A model generated the notes under the pieces. The model did not search any database and had not been told where the DNA came from. It worked only from the letters and a program-made list of their open reading frames with translations. This document shows, in pieces, positions 46,115 to 57,016 of a stretch of DNA of 64,000 nucleotides. Both the position numbers and the translations under genes were made by a program. Origin of the DNA: Balanoglossus misakiensis. Its lineage: Eukaryota; Hemichordata. The stretch's first letter is position 1. Each line of letters starts with the position of its first letter. The stretch covers positions 20,150,001-20,214,000 of the forward strand of contig CM082576.2 of assembly GCA_040954595.2 (NCBI GenBank), given 5' to 3'.

Positions 46115-49100
46115 GGCAACAGCAGGAAGTGTCTGAGTCGGATTCCGACAATGAAGAGCGTTCAAACAAAAAGAAACCACGTGACCACGAAAGTGATGAA
46201 ATGTATGTTAAAATGACTGCGATGTTGAAAGCGATGCAATTACAACAGGAACAGGTGAAGTTGGCTATGGAACAGCAACGAAAGGAACATGCCGCTGGAA
46301 TGGAAGAGATCCGGAATGCTCGTGCAACAATGATGGTCTCATCAAACGGCGTGTCTCGACCACGTGATGTTGCCGCACGGATTTCACAGGAACCAGACTC
46401 GAGACGAGGAACCCCAAATCAAAGTGACGAACGAAGTGGAAACAAGAGTGGAGAAAAGCCATTCACTTGCTACAACTGCAATGGGGAAGGTCACATGTCA
46501 CGTGAGTGCAAGCAGCCATGTGGTAGATGTAAAGAAGAAGGACACACCTCTGCAAGTTGCCCAAAAAGAAAACGCGCATCTGTGAAAGCCAAGAGCATGA
46601 CGGGAAGACGACGATGTGAAAAGAACCCAAAAAGAAAAGGTAAGCCAAGATCCATTGATGGACGGATTGTTGGTCCATTGAATGAGCAGTACGCCTTTGT
46701 GAATGGAAGGAAATGTTTGGCTCAAGTGGACACAGGATCACAAGTTACCATGATCAGTGAAGACTACTATCGTCGATACTTGTCCGATGTGCCATTCACT
46801 CCGTTGGATGAAGTTCTCGAGATCGCAGGTGTAACTGATGATGTTGTACAGTACGTTGGTGTGATAGAGGTTGAGGTTAGCTTCCCTAGTCACGTCTTCA
46901 ATGATGATACCACTTTCAGTCTATTGGCACTGGTAGTGAAAGGAACTGAGAACAATGATCGAGTGCCGGTGTTGGCGGGAACCAACTGGTTGAATCGTTA
47001 CATGACGATGAAGATGTTGAACGATGGTGGTAGGACAATGAGCAGGATGAAGCCAGTAGCGAGAAGGGCTATTGCAACCCTACGCGCTCGTGAACAGTTC
47101 TATGGACCATACGGAAACATGGGAGTAGTGCGAGCGGCAGTAAGCGAACGGGTGACACTGGAGCCACGTACTGCACATACCATTCGAGGGAGCATGAAGG
47201 CTGGTCCCAAAGGAGAGAAACATGAAGTGCTGTTAGGTGATGACTGTGACTGGAATGAACACAAAGGATGGACTCTGAACCCTATGGTGACGATCGCTGA
47301 GTGTGGGAAACGCTCGTCAGCCGTGCCTGTGGTAATAAAAAATGAAACTGACAAACCCATCGTCATCAAGCCGAGACAGGTTGTTGCTACAGTGAAGGCG
47401 GTACGAGGAATAGAAGTGCAGCCGCGAAGGGACACCAAGGATAATGGAATTCACGACAAACCTTTGGAAGCGAGAGAGGTGACGGTTGGAGGATTGTCCT
47501 TTGATGTGACCGGTTCACCGGTTGACCAGGATCAGATGATAAAGATACAGGATGTTCTGGAACGTAACATTGGATCATTTTCGACCAGTGACGGCGACCT
47601 AGGAAGATGTACGATCCACAAACATCAGATCAACTTGAAAGATGAACGTCCAGTCAAACAACCGTATCGTCGGATTCCTCCAGCTTTATATGACGAGATC
47701 CGAGTGCAGATAGGAGGAATGTTGGACAATGGGGTGATACGACCATCAAAAAGTCCTTGGTCTTCTCCTCTCGTCCTTGTGGCAAAGAAAGACGGAACCA
47801 CTCGTATATGTGTAGATTATAGACGTCTGAATGCGCAGACGACTCCTGACGCGTATGCTCTACCTCGTATTGAGGAGGGACTGGATGTTTTGAGTGGCGC
47901 GAAATGGTTTACATCGATCGACTTAAAAAGTGGATTTTGGCAAATAGCTATGTCGGAGAAGGACATCCCAAAGACAGCGTTTGCCACCCCATTCGGTTTC
48001 TACGAATTTGTTGTAATGCCCTTCGGACTCATGAACGCCGGAGCTACATGTCAACGCGTCGTGGAACAATGTATAGGAGATTACAACATGAGGATTTGCA
48101 TGGTCTACATGGATGATGTGATTATCTTTTCTGAAACATTCGAGGAACATGTGGACCGAGTTGACAAGGTTCTCAAGCGACTACGAGAATGTGACTTGAA
48201 GATAAAACATACCAAGTGTCAGCTTTTTCGCGAAAAGATAAAGTACTTGGGACATGTAGTGTCGTCAAATGGAGTTGAGACCGACCCCGACAAGACGGAG
48301 GCATTGAGGACATGGCCAGTACCCACCAACGTGAAAGAGCTGAGGACATTCTTAGGATTTACGGGGTATTACCGTAGATTCGTACAGGGATACTCATCGA
48401 TTGCCCGACCATTGCACGCTTTGACCGTAGGTTACCCAACGAAGAGGAAAAATGGGGGAGAAAGGAAACGACCACCCCCATACCAGTGGACAGATGCGTG
48501 CCAGGAAGCCTTCGAGCTGATCATTGACAAGCTGACTTCAGCTCCGGTTTTGGCCTACGCCGACTATACGCGACCGTTTGAGCTTCACACAGACGCGAGC
48601 TTGACAGGACTAGGAGCTGCCTTATACCAGTCAATCGAAGAGGCAGATGGACGAGAAAGACTGCGACCAGTTGCGTATGCCAGCCGGAGCCTCACTGCCA
48701 GTGAGAAGAACTACCCGGCCCACAAGCTGGAATTTCTGGCTTTGAAATGGTCTGTTACGGAAAAGTTTCGTGATTACTGCTTTGGCAATGATGTCACGGT
48801 ATTGACCGACAATAATCCACTGACATACGTAGCAAGTACAGCGAAACTTGATGCGACAGGACAGAGGTGGTGGAATGCTTTATCTCAGTATAAATTGAAG
48901 ATTCACTACCGACCCGGCCTAAGGAATGGTGATGCGGACGGGCTCTCGCGACGACCCGATGGCAGAGCTCAAGGATTTGATGAGTCTGAGAGACGTTTCC
49001 AGGAAACTGTAGCGATGACTCCTGATGAGGTGCAGGCAGTGGGGGAGCCATGTTTGTCTGATGGAGATGAAGATACACCATGGATTGAAGCCTTAGCTGC

Positions 49101-51318
49101 CTCAGCACGAGCGATACCAAAGGACATGGATGAACCGCCGGGGATGCCAGGAGAAGCAACATTACCTACGATTGCGATGGACCAATGGGCGAAGTTACAG
49201 GACAGGGATGTGACCGTACGGCGCATACGAGCCTTGGTTCACGCGAAGACTGGGGGTAAAGGTAAACTGACAAGGACACAGCGAGCACAGGAACCGCGAG
49301 AAGTCAGAATGGCACTGAGAGATTGGAGTAAGTTCTGTTTCCGTGATGATGTTTTGTATAGAGCGAGGACATCATCTAGTGGAGAGGTCTACTACCAATT
49401 GGTGCTACCACACGAGTTTCGCCAGGAGGCAATGAAAGGGGTGCACGACGACTGTGGACACCTGGGACAGGATCGAGCGATTGATTTATTGAGGGCTAGG
49501 TTTTATTGGCCTCTTATGTCAGCTGATATGAAGAAATACATTCGTACATGCAGGAGATGTACTCGAAGGAAGGACGAGGCGGGATTAAAGACACGTGCTC
49601 CGATGGTGAGTATTGAAACTTCACAGCCCCTCGAACTTCTATGCATGGATTTCTTGAGCCTTGAAGAGAGTAAAGGAGGGACCAAAGACCTGTTGGTAAT
49701 TACTGATCACTTCTCGAAGTTTGCTGTAGCCATACCTACACCGAACCAGACCACGAAAACGACAGCCAAGAACCTATGGGAACACTTCATGCTACCATAT
49801 GGATGTCCGGAACGAATCCTGTCTGATCGTGGTCGGAATTTTGAGTCGCGAGTGATACAGGAATTGTGCCAGTTACTAGACATCAAAAAGTCACGTACCA
49901 CGCCATACCATCCCCAAGGAAACGCTCAGACTGAAAGATTCAACTGTACTCTCCTTAATATGTTGGGTACGCTCGAGAACGAGCAGAAGGCTAGATGGAA
50001 GGATTATGTGAAGCCGTTGGTACATGCGTACAACTGCACTGTTCATGACACGACGGGTTTTACACCTTACCACTTGTTGTTCGGAAGACATGCGAAGATA
50101 GCACTGGATGTGCGATTCGGAACGTCACCAGAAAGCAGGGATCCTACGACGCCGACAAAGTATATCGCCGACTTGAGATCCAGGATGGACAAAGTATTTC
50201 AGATTGCGAAACGAGCTGCAGAGAAGTCAGCCCAAGTGAGTAAAGAGCGCTATGACCAGAAAGTTAGAGAGGTGGTGCTTAAAGAAGGTGATCGAGTGTT
50301 ACGCAGGAACGTGAGTATACGAGGTCAACACAAGATCGCCGATCGGTGGGAGGAAAGTCCATATGTTGTGGTGAGAAGGCTGAGTCCTGATTTGCCAGTA
50401 TATGTTATACGTTCAACGAAAACCTCGAAGACACAGACGGTCCACAGAAATTTGCTGAAACCTTGCTGTGATCGACCGCTGTTGAGTTATACAGAAGACG
50501 AAATGAGTGAACGCTCTCAGGATAGGGCCATTCCTGAGAGTACGGAGTCGGAACGAAGTTCATCCTCACAGAGTGAACGAGGCTATGTGCTCAATCCTGA
50601 ATCGCGACCCTTTAGGCCTGGGAGAGTTAGACTTGTGCGCTTAGAAGGTACAACTGAAGTTACCCTTAATTCTATGGACAGAAGCGACAACGATGCATGT
50701 GTGAGCGTGGAGCAAGATTCTCCTGAACCGAGCATGATGGATATGAGCGATTCTTCAGGGCAGGTGCAAAGCCCTGATGATCCTGTAACAGGCTTGCGTG
50801 CAGATAGTATAGACGTATCGTCTGCTGGGAAGTCCGATGGAATTGCTGACAGAGCAGAAGTGACACATCAAAATATTCCTCTGAGTGATGTAGGTGTGAA
50901 TATCACTGATGCGTCGATTAGTAGTGGAAATGTAGGAACTAGGAAAGAGACTATGGGGAAGGAGCAACCATCGATTGTGGGAAGTGACTTAGCTGATACC
51001 CATGGTGATTGTTCTGACGCTGACGAGGAGTCGTCGATTGCCGAGGAAGGAGGAAGTGTGGTCCGACCTATGCGTCGATCAACGAGAACTCGAAGACCAC
51101 CCAAGTACTATGGATGGTGCTCACGATTGGTCAAACGTGACAAAGGTGGTAGAAGCACTTTGAGGAATTCTAGTATTGGGAAGAGGCCATCTTTTGATTT
51201 ACCGAGGATTGATCATGAGGATGAAGTTTCTCATGGAAGACTGACCTCGTCGAATAGCAGAAACCACGACATAACCATGAAAATACTCGAAATGATGGCC
51301 AGTGGAATATACATGTAA
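46111..51318 (+). CDS. Pol of intact Gypsy: nucleocapsid, protease, RT, RNase H, integrase
   Basis: About 1,735 codons without interruption. In order: Gln/Glu-rich coiled region; two canonical CCHC knuckles from residue 120 (CYNCNGEGHMSREC, CGRCKEEGHTSASC); protease D207-T-G; RT with VDYRRLNAQ, FTSIDLKSGFWQIAM, MPFGLMNAGA and YMDD at 666-669; RNase H (HTDAS, D828); and an integrase HHCC finger (H1112...CRRC about 1148). The integrase core has D1180, D1239 and E1275, exactly D,D-35-E. A C-terminal extension of roughly 250 residues is Ser/Glu-rich and ends with a basic RRSTRTRRPPKYYGW stretch of unknown role. I see no env or membrane segment. Probably made as a Gag-Pol fusion, since no ATG opens the frame. 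Confidence 0.95.
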   Translation: MRQQQEVSESDSDNEERSNKKKPRDHESDEMYVKMTAMLKAMQLQQEQVKLAMEQQRKEHAAGMEEIRNARATMMVSSNGVSRPRDVAARISQEPDSRRGTPNQSDERSGNKSGEKPFTCYNCNGEGHMSRECKQPCGRCKEEGHTSASCPKRKRASVKAKSMTGRRRCEKNPKRKGKPRSIDGRIVGPLNEQYAFVNGRKCLAQVDTGSQVTMISEDYYRRYLSDVPFTPLDEVLEIAGVTDDVVQYVGVIEVEVSFPSHVFNDDTTFSLLALVVKGTENNDRVPVLAGTNWLNRYMTMKMLNDGGRTMSRMKPVARRAIATLRAREQFYGPYGNMGVVRAAVSERVTLEPRTAHTIRGSMKAGPKGEKHEVLLGDDCDWNEHKGWTLNPMVTIAECGKRSSAVPVVIKNETDKPIVIKPRQVVATVKAVRGIEVQPRRDTKDNGIHDKPLEAREVTVGGLSFDVTGSPVDQDQMIKIQDVLERNIGSFSTSDGDLGRCTIHKHQINLKDERPVKQPYRRIPPALYDEIRVQIGGMLDNGVIRPSKSPWSSPLVLVAKKDGTTRICVDYRRLNAQTTPDAYALPRIEEGLDVLSGAKWFTSIDLKSGFWQIAMSEKDIPKTAFATPFGFYEFVVMPFGLMNAGATCQRVVEQCIGDYNMRICMVYMDDVIIFSETFEEHVDRVDKVLKRLRECDLKIKHTKCQLFREKIKYLGHVVSSNGVETDPDKTEALRTWPVPTNVKELRTFLGFTGYYRRFVQGYSSIARPLHALTVGYPTKRKNGGERKRPPPYQWTDACQEAFELIIDKLTSAPVLAYADYTRPFELHTDASLTGLGAALYQSIEEADGRERLRPVAYASRSLTASEKNYPAHKLEFLALKWSVTEKFRDYCFGNDVTVLTDNNPLTYVASTAKLDATGQRWWNALSQYKLKIHYRPGLRNGDADGLSRRPDGRAQGFDESERRFQETVAMTPDEVQAVGEPCLSDGDEDTPWIEALAASARAIPKDMDEPPGMPGEATLPTIAMDQWAKLQDRDVTVRRIRALVHAKTGGKGKLTRTQRAQEPREVRMALRDWSKFCFRDDVLYRARTSSSGEVYYQLVLPHEFRQEAMKGVHDDCGHLGQDRAIDLLRARFYWPLMSADMKKYIRTCRRCTRRKDEAGLKTRAPMVSIETSQPLELLCMDFLSLEESKGGTKDLLVITDHFSKFAVAIPTPNQTTKTTAKNLWEHFMLPYGCPERILSDRGRNFESRVIQELCQLLDIKKSRTTPYHPQGNAQTERFNCTLLNMLGTLENEQKARWKDYVKPLVHAYNCTVHDTTGFTPYHLLFGRHAKIALDVRFGTSPESRDPTTPTKYIADLRSRMDKVFQIAKRAAEKSAQVSKERYDQKVREVVLKEGDRVLRRNVSIRGQHKIADRWEESPYVVVRRLSPDLPVYVIRSTKTSKTQTVHRNLLKPCCDRPLLSYTEDEMSERSQDRAIPESTESERSSSSQSERGYVLNPESRPFRPGRVRLVRLEGTTEVTLNSMDRSDNDACVSVEQDSPEPSMMDMSDSSGQVQSPDDPVTGLRADSIDVSSAGKSDGIADRAEVTHQNIPLSDVGVNITDASISSGNVGTRKETMGKEQPSIVGSDLADTHGDCSDADEESSIAEEGGSVVRPMRRSTRTRRPPKYYGWCSRLVKRDKGGRSTLRNSSIGKRPSFDLPRIDHEDEVSHGRLTSSNSRNHDITMKILEMMASGIYM

Positions 51319-51811
51319 GTATAGGGAATGTGGATGTAGGGGTGTACGCTGGATTCACATTAGCTATTCTTGACTGTATCTGATACGTGCTTAATGCCAG
51401 GTAAGTAAGGGTGCGGTTCGAAGGTTGCTTTGTGTACCTTTGCAGATTTGCTATTTAGATTAGCCGCGTCATAGGGTCCTGCGCCTCCTGCGTTGCCCAG
51501 CGAACTCTGCGCGCTTACCTTTTTCTGATTACTCTTTCAGGTTCACTGATCGAGACTCTGCCTACCCTACTGCAACAGGATTGTGTAGCTTGTTTCATCG
51601 AAAGTGCATCTGAGGATGACTCGAGTCACTCGTTTTACAGGCACGATGCCTATGCCGACGAGAATGTTTCGATATTGAGTCTCGTTGATGTAGTGTTTGT
51701 ATTTACGCTCATGTTCTGTGTTTCATTGTCGAACGAAGGCAAACTTATTGAGCTTGTTTTTTGTCGGGAAGTAAGCATAGTAAATCGTCCCTATGCTGAC
51801 TTGGGGCAGTG
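51319..51811 (+). other. Intact Gypsy 3' noncoding region with polypurine-like tract
   Basis: About 490 bp between the pol stop and the 3' LTR, with no coding signal seen. TTGGGGCAGTG at 51801-51811, next to the LTR, is the probable plus-strand primer. Confidence 0.5.
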
Positions 51812-53187
51812 TGATACCATTGAATTTGCACCCCTCAGAGCATAGTGGAATGACCCCGCCTATATCGTATATTTGATACATTTTTGATTACTGACTTTAC
51901 CTGTTTATTGTGATTACGCAATTGAAGTAGTCCGCAGGTGTTGACTGTATTTCTTGTGAGGTATTCGATTTCGAGTTATGATGTTTCTGTATGAAAGCTC
52001 TTTTATTGTTATTGATCGAATATTTGCTACTGTAAAGTTGAATTTGTTCCGTCCAGGCAGTACCGCGTGTATTCAGTCAAAGGTTTGGCGGGTGTAATAC
52101 GGCGATGAACTAGTGAGTAAAAAGGGAACTTTTTAATATGGCCGTTGTCCGATTGTATTGACGAGAGTGGAATCTCCACAAAAATCCGAACCATCGGCAG
52201 AATCGTACGGCGAAATTGCATCTTGAATGGGAATCGAGGAGAGCCGGATGTTAACTAACATTATTTGAGCTAGTCTTCGTGAGATCCCTACGTAAGAAGC
52301 ATTTCATCGACTATTTCGAACGACAGGTCTGCTGTACCTGAACGAACCATTGTTATTGTCACGCTGATTACTGAGACACCGATCGCCGAGATCCAACGAT
52401 TACGGGTACTCGCGCAGGTTTCTCAACGTCGATGCTTCACGAACTGAAAGCTGATGTAAGTACGATCTCATTAACGCTAATCATGTAAAATCGGACTGGA
52501 TTTGATAAACTTACGGCCTTTCTAGGTTCTTCGAACCACGGCGTGTGGGGAATGCAATGAGCCGCATTGTTTGACCCCCAACGTCTACAAACTTTGAACG
52601 AATCATATACGAGCAGGAACACTCGACCCTACGATCGATTTGCCGATCACGGAACTGATCAGCGCTTCGTCATCAAGCTCCGCTTTACGCCTGGATACAC
52701 TCGGAGCGTTTGCGACGAGCGAACTTTGAGATATTTGCATTGATTGTTAGAGGATTCTCTTCGTTGGATTTTGGAAGCGGATCGACGCGACTGTTGAGTG
52801 CGGGACAGCGCCCTCATCGCCAGAACTCGATTGTGCGTCACGTTCGTTTATAAACTGTTGAACTTTGACCGGACTCGCGGCAGGTTGTGCCACGCCAGTT
52901 TTCTTCAGGAAGGTGTTACTTGTTAATGAAACAGGTTTTGATAGAGCTCTTGTTACATCTCTGATGTTGATAGACTTACTATTAATTATACTTCTTTCAT
53001 TGGATATAAAGTGTCTTTGTGTCATTTTGTCCACACCCCCTTCACTCGCCCTGTGTTCCCAAAGCTACCGCAATCACCACGAATCCTACGACCCAACTCA
53101 CATGAACGAAACTTGTTGATTACCCTTGTCGAGTTTGCTCACGCCCAGCTAGCCCATCGTTTTTATTGGAATTTTGCAAGGGTAACA
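51812..53187 (+). repeat. Intact Gypsy 3' LTR
   Basis: Same length as the 5' LTR with about three substitutions and no indels seen. Followed by the CTAA duplication and satellite. Confidence 0.95.
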
Positions 53188-54315
53188 CTAACATACGCTA
53201 GTATCTGTCATATTGTGACGGAGATTTAGCCGAGCCAGGCCGTAGAAAAATCGACTTGTTCAACGTTACCAGTGTGCAACTGTTTCTGCTCTAGAGTGTC
53301 AGGGTTTTAGCCGACTTATGCTGTAGGAAATCTGAGTTGATGAACGGGAATTCAATGTTAGAAAACCCGTGTGGAAAGTATCTCTACCCGTTTGAATCTA
53401 AGAAAAGAATTTATTCTTATTTAATTTGTAAAAAAGACAATTTTTCGAAAAAAAGTCGAAAATGGAAATTTTGTCTTGGGTGATTCAAATTATACCGCCT
53501 TTTCTGGAATTTGCAGCACTTTTTACAAGAGAACGACACTTCATGCTCCATAATATTTCCGAAAATGAAGAAAAGAGTTAATTTTTTATGATTTTTTAAA
53601 AATTTACCATTTTTGTCAAAATATGGCCAAAATGGCTATTTTTTATTGAATTCCATCAATATCTCTGCATTTTTGGAGTGGTCGAAAGTTTTAACATACA
53701 ATCAACATGTCATATATGATCAGGGCACCAAATTCGAAGAACAAAGGTTTTTTTGTTTTTTTTTTCTAAAAATGACATTTTCAAGGAAAATTTGGTAAAA
53801 CGCAATTTTGTCTGTAGTGAGCAACATTAGACGATCTTCTGTGGAATTTGTATCGATATATACATACGAAGAGCATTCTATACTCCATCAGATTTCCGAA
53901 AATATAGAAAACAGGTATTTTTTGTAATTTTCAAAAATTTACCATTTTGACCAAATTATGGCTAAAATTGTTATTTTCGTGTTGAATGCCGCCAGTGTCA
54001 CTGCTTTTAAAAGTCATAAAAACTTTTAACATACAAGCAATTGTTTATATATGATCAGGTCACCGAATTAAAAAAAATAAAGAATGTTTTGCCTAAAAAT
54101 GACCTTTTTGGTGCAAAAACGAATAAAACGCAATTTTGTATTAAATCAGCTCATTCAGAGTGCATTTTTTATAATCAGCACCATTTTTACATATAATGGA
54201 AATTTCATACATCATCAGATATCCAAATATGAAAAAATGATTTAGATTTTAGATGATTGTCCAAAATTAGCTGATATCTAATAAATGTAGTATTGAAGCG
54301 GTCTGTTCCCCCCCC

Positions 54316-57016
54316 TACATTATATGCGGTACGCCGATGTCAGCTTACCCGGCAGTACTGCAGGCCGGGCCCCCAACTAACGTCGGTGTTTGAAACGCCC
54401 TGGTTAAATTCGGGCTTTCTCTATAAATTGACAGGCAATAATGCAGTCCTACCCGAACAAATGTCGAGTGTTGACCCGCTGTGACTTTCCCTCTTCGGTT
54501 TGCCAGACTTAGCCAACGTCTTTGTACTAGAGTGTCGGGTCTTTTGCAGAGCCAGGCCGAAGGAAATCCGACTTGATCACCGTTGATAACGAACGCTAGT
54601 GTCTGTCATGGTGTGCCGGGGTTTTAGTCGAGCCAGGCCGTAGGAGATCTGACTTGATCATCGTGGTCAATGTACGCGTGTTTCCGCTCTAAAGTGCCGG
54701 GGCTTCAGCTAAACCAGGCCGTAGGAAATCCGACGTAATCACCGTTGATAACTTACGCCAGTCTGTGTCATATAGAGCCGGTTCACCAGCCGAGCCAGGC
54801 CGAAGGAAATGTGAGTAGATCAATGTGGTCTCTGTACGCGTGTTTCTGCTCTAGAGTGCCAGGGATTTAGCCAAGCCATACCGTAGGAAATCTGACTTGA
54901 TCAACGTTGCTAACGAACGCTAGTGTATGTCATAGTGTGCCGGGGTTTTAGTCGAGCCAAGCCGTAGGAGATCAGACTTGATCAACGTGGTCAATGTACG
55001 CCTGTTTCTGCTCTAGAGTGCCGGGGCTTCAGCTGAGCCAGGCCGTAGGAAACCCGACGTGATTACCGTTGTTAACTTACGCCAGTCTGTGTCCTTTATA
55101 TAGTGCCGGGGCATCAGCCGTGCCAGGCCGAAGGAAATGTGAGTAGATCAACGTGGTCTCTGTACGCGTGTTTCTGCTCTAGAGTGCCAGGGCTTTAGCC
55201 AAGCCATGCCGTAGGAAATCTGACTTGATCAACGTTGCTAACGAACGCTAGTGTCTGTCATAGTGTGCCGGGGTTTTAGTCGAGCCAAGCCGTAGGAGAT
55301 CAGACTTGATCAACGTGGTCTCTGTACGCGTGTTTCCGCTCTAAATTGCCGGGGCTTCAGCTAAACCAGGCCGTAGGAAATCCGACGGAATAACCGTTGA
55401 TAACTTACGCCAGTCTGTGTCATATAGAGCCGGTGCACCAGCCGAGTCACGCCATAGGAAATCTGACTTGATCAACGTGGTCAATGTACGCTTGTTTCTG
55501 CTCTAGAGTGCCGGGGCGTCAGCTGAGCCAGGCCGTAGGAAACCCGACGTGATTACCGTTGTTAACTTACGCCAGTCTGTGTCCTATATATAGTGCCGGG
55601 GCATCAGCCGTGCCAGGCCGAAGGAAATGTGAGTAGATCAACGTGGTCTCTGTACGCGTGTTTCTGCTCTAGAGTGCCAGGGCTTTAGCCAAGCCATGCC
55701 GTAGGAAATCTGACTTGATCAACGTTGCTAACGAACGCTAGTGTCTGTCATAGTGTGCCGGGGTTTTAGTCGAGCCAAGCCGTAGGAGATCAGACTTGAT
55801 CAACGTGGTCTCTGTACGCGTGTTTCCGCTCTAAATTGCCGGGGCTTCAGCTAAACCAGGCCGTAGGAAATCTGACTTGATCACCGTTGCTAACGTACGC
55901 TAGTGTCTGTCATATTGTGACGGAGATTTAGCCGAGCAAGGCCGTAGAAAAATCGACTTGTTCAACGTTACCAGTGTGCAACTGTTTCTGCTCTTGAGTG
56001 TCAGGGTTTTAGCCGACTTATGCTGTAGGAAATCTGAGTTGATGAACGCGAATTCAATGTTAGAAAACCGTGTGGAAAGTATCTCTACCCGTTTGAAACT
56101 AAGAAAAGAATTTATTCTTATTTATTTTGTAAAAAAGACAATTTTTCGAAAAAAAGTCGAAAATGCTTATTTTGTCTTGGGTGATTCAAATTATACCGCC
56201 TTTTCTGGAATTTGCAGCACTTTTTACAAGAGAACGACACTTCATGCTCCATAATATTTCCGAAAATGAAGAAAAGAGTTAATTGTTTATGATTTTTTAA
56301 AAATTTACCATTTTTGTCAAAATATGGCCAAAATGGCCATTTTTTCTTGAATTCCGTCAATATCTCTGCATTTTGGAGTGGTCGAAAGTTTTAACATACA
56401 ATCAACATGTCATATATGATCAGGGCACCAAATTCGAAGAACAACGGTTTTTTTATTTTATTTTCTAAAAATGACATTTTCAAAGAAAATTTTGTAAAAC
56501 GCAATTTTGTCTGCAGTGAGCCAAATTGGACGGTCTTTTGTGGAATTTGTATCGATATATACATACGAAGAGCATTCTATACTCCATCAGATTTCCGAAA
56601 ATGTAGAAAACATGTATTTTTCGTAATTTTCTAAAATTTACCATTTTGACCAAATTGTGGCTAAAATTGTTATTTTCGTGTTGAATGCCGCCAGTGTCAC
56701 TTCTTTTAAAAGTCATAAAAACTTTTAACATACAAGCAATTGTTTATATATGATCAGGTCACCGAATTAAATAAATAAAGAATGTTTTGCCTAAAAATGA
56801 CCTTTTTGGTGCAAAAACGAATAAAACGCAATTTTGTATTAAATCAGCTCATTCAGAGTGCATTTTTTATAATCAGCACCATTTTTACATATAATGGAAA
56901 TTTCATACATCATCAGATATCCAAATACGAAAAAATGATTTAGATTTTGATGATTGTCCAAAATTAGCTGATATCTAATAAATGTAGTATTGAACCGTTC
57001 TGTTTCCCCCCCCCCC
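54316..57016. repeat. Satellite unit 12, 2,701 bp, longest unit
   Basis: Contains an internal duplication of six subrepeats: the segment starting TAGTGCCGGGGCATCAGCC at 55101 recurs at 55591, a 490-bp step (6 x 82). Shares GACGGAATAACCG and GAGCAAGG variants with unit 9. Confidence 0.92.

Larger units (their letters stand above)
43324..53187 (+). mobile_element. Ty3/Gypsy LTR retrotransposon, apparently intact and young
   Basis: A 9.86-kb element with 1,376-bp TG...CA LTRs of identical length, differing at about three positions. Perfect 4-bp target duplication CTAA (43320-43323 and 53188-53191). Contains a primer-binding site, an uninterrupted gag, an overlapping 1.7-kilocodon pol with all visible catalytic residues, and a roughly 490-bp 3' noncoding region. 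By LTR identity it is the youngest of the three LTR elements here. Confidence 0.95.
42888..54315. repeat. Satellite unit 11, split by the intact Gypsy element
   Basis: Left part 42888-43323, right part 53192-54315. Without the insertion about 1.56 kb, the shortest unit. Break inside the subrepeat ending GTTGCTAA / CATACGCTAG. Confidence 0.92.

Noticed and set aside
51319-51811. Possible env gene after pol
   Set aside because: The region is under 500 bp with no long frame, signal peptide or membrane segment.
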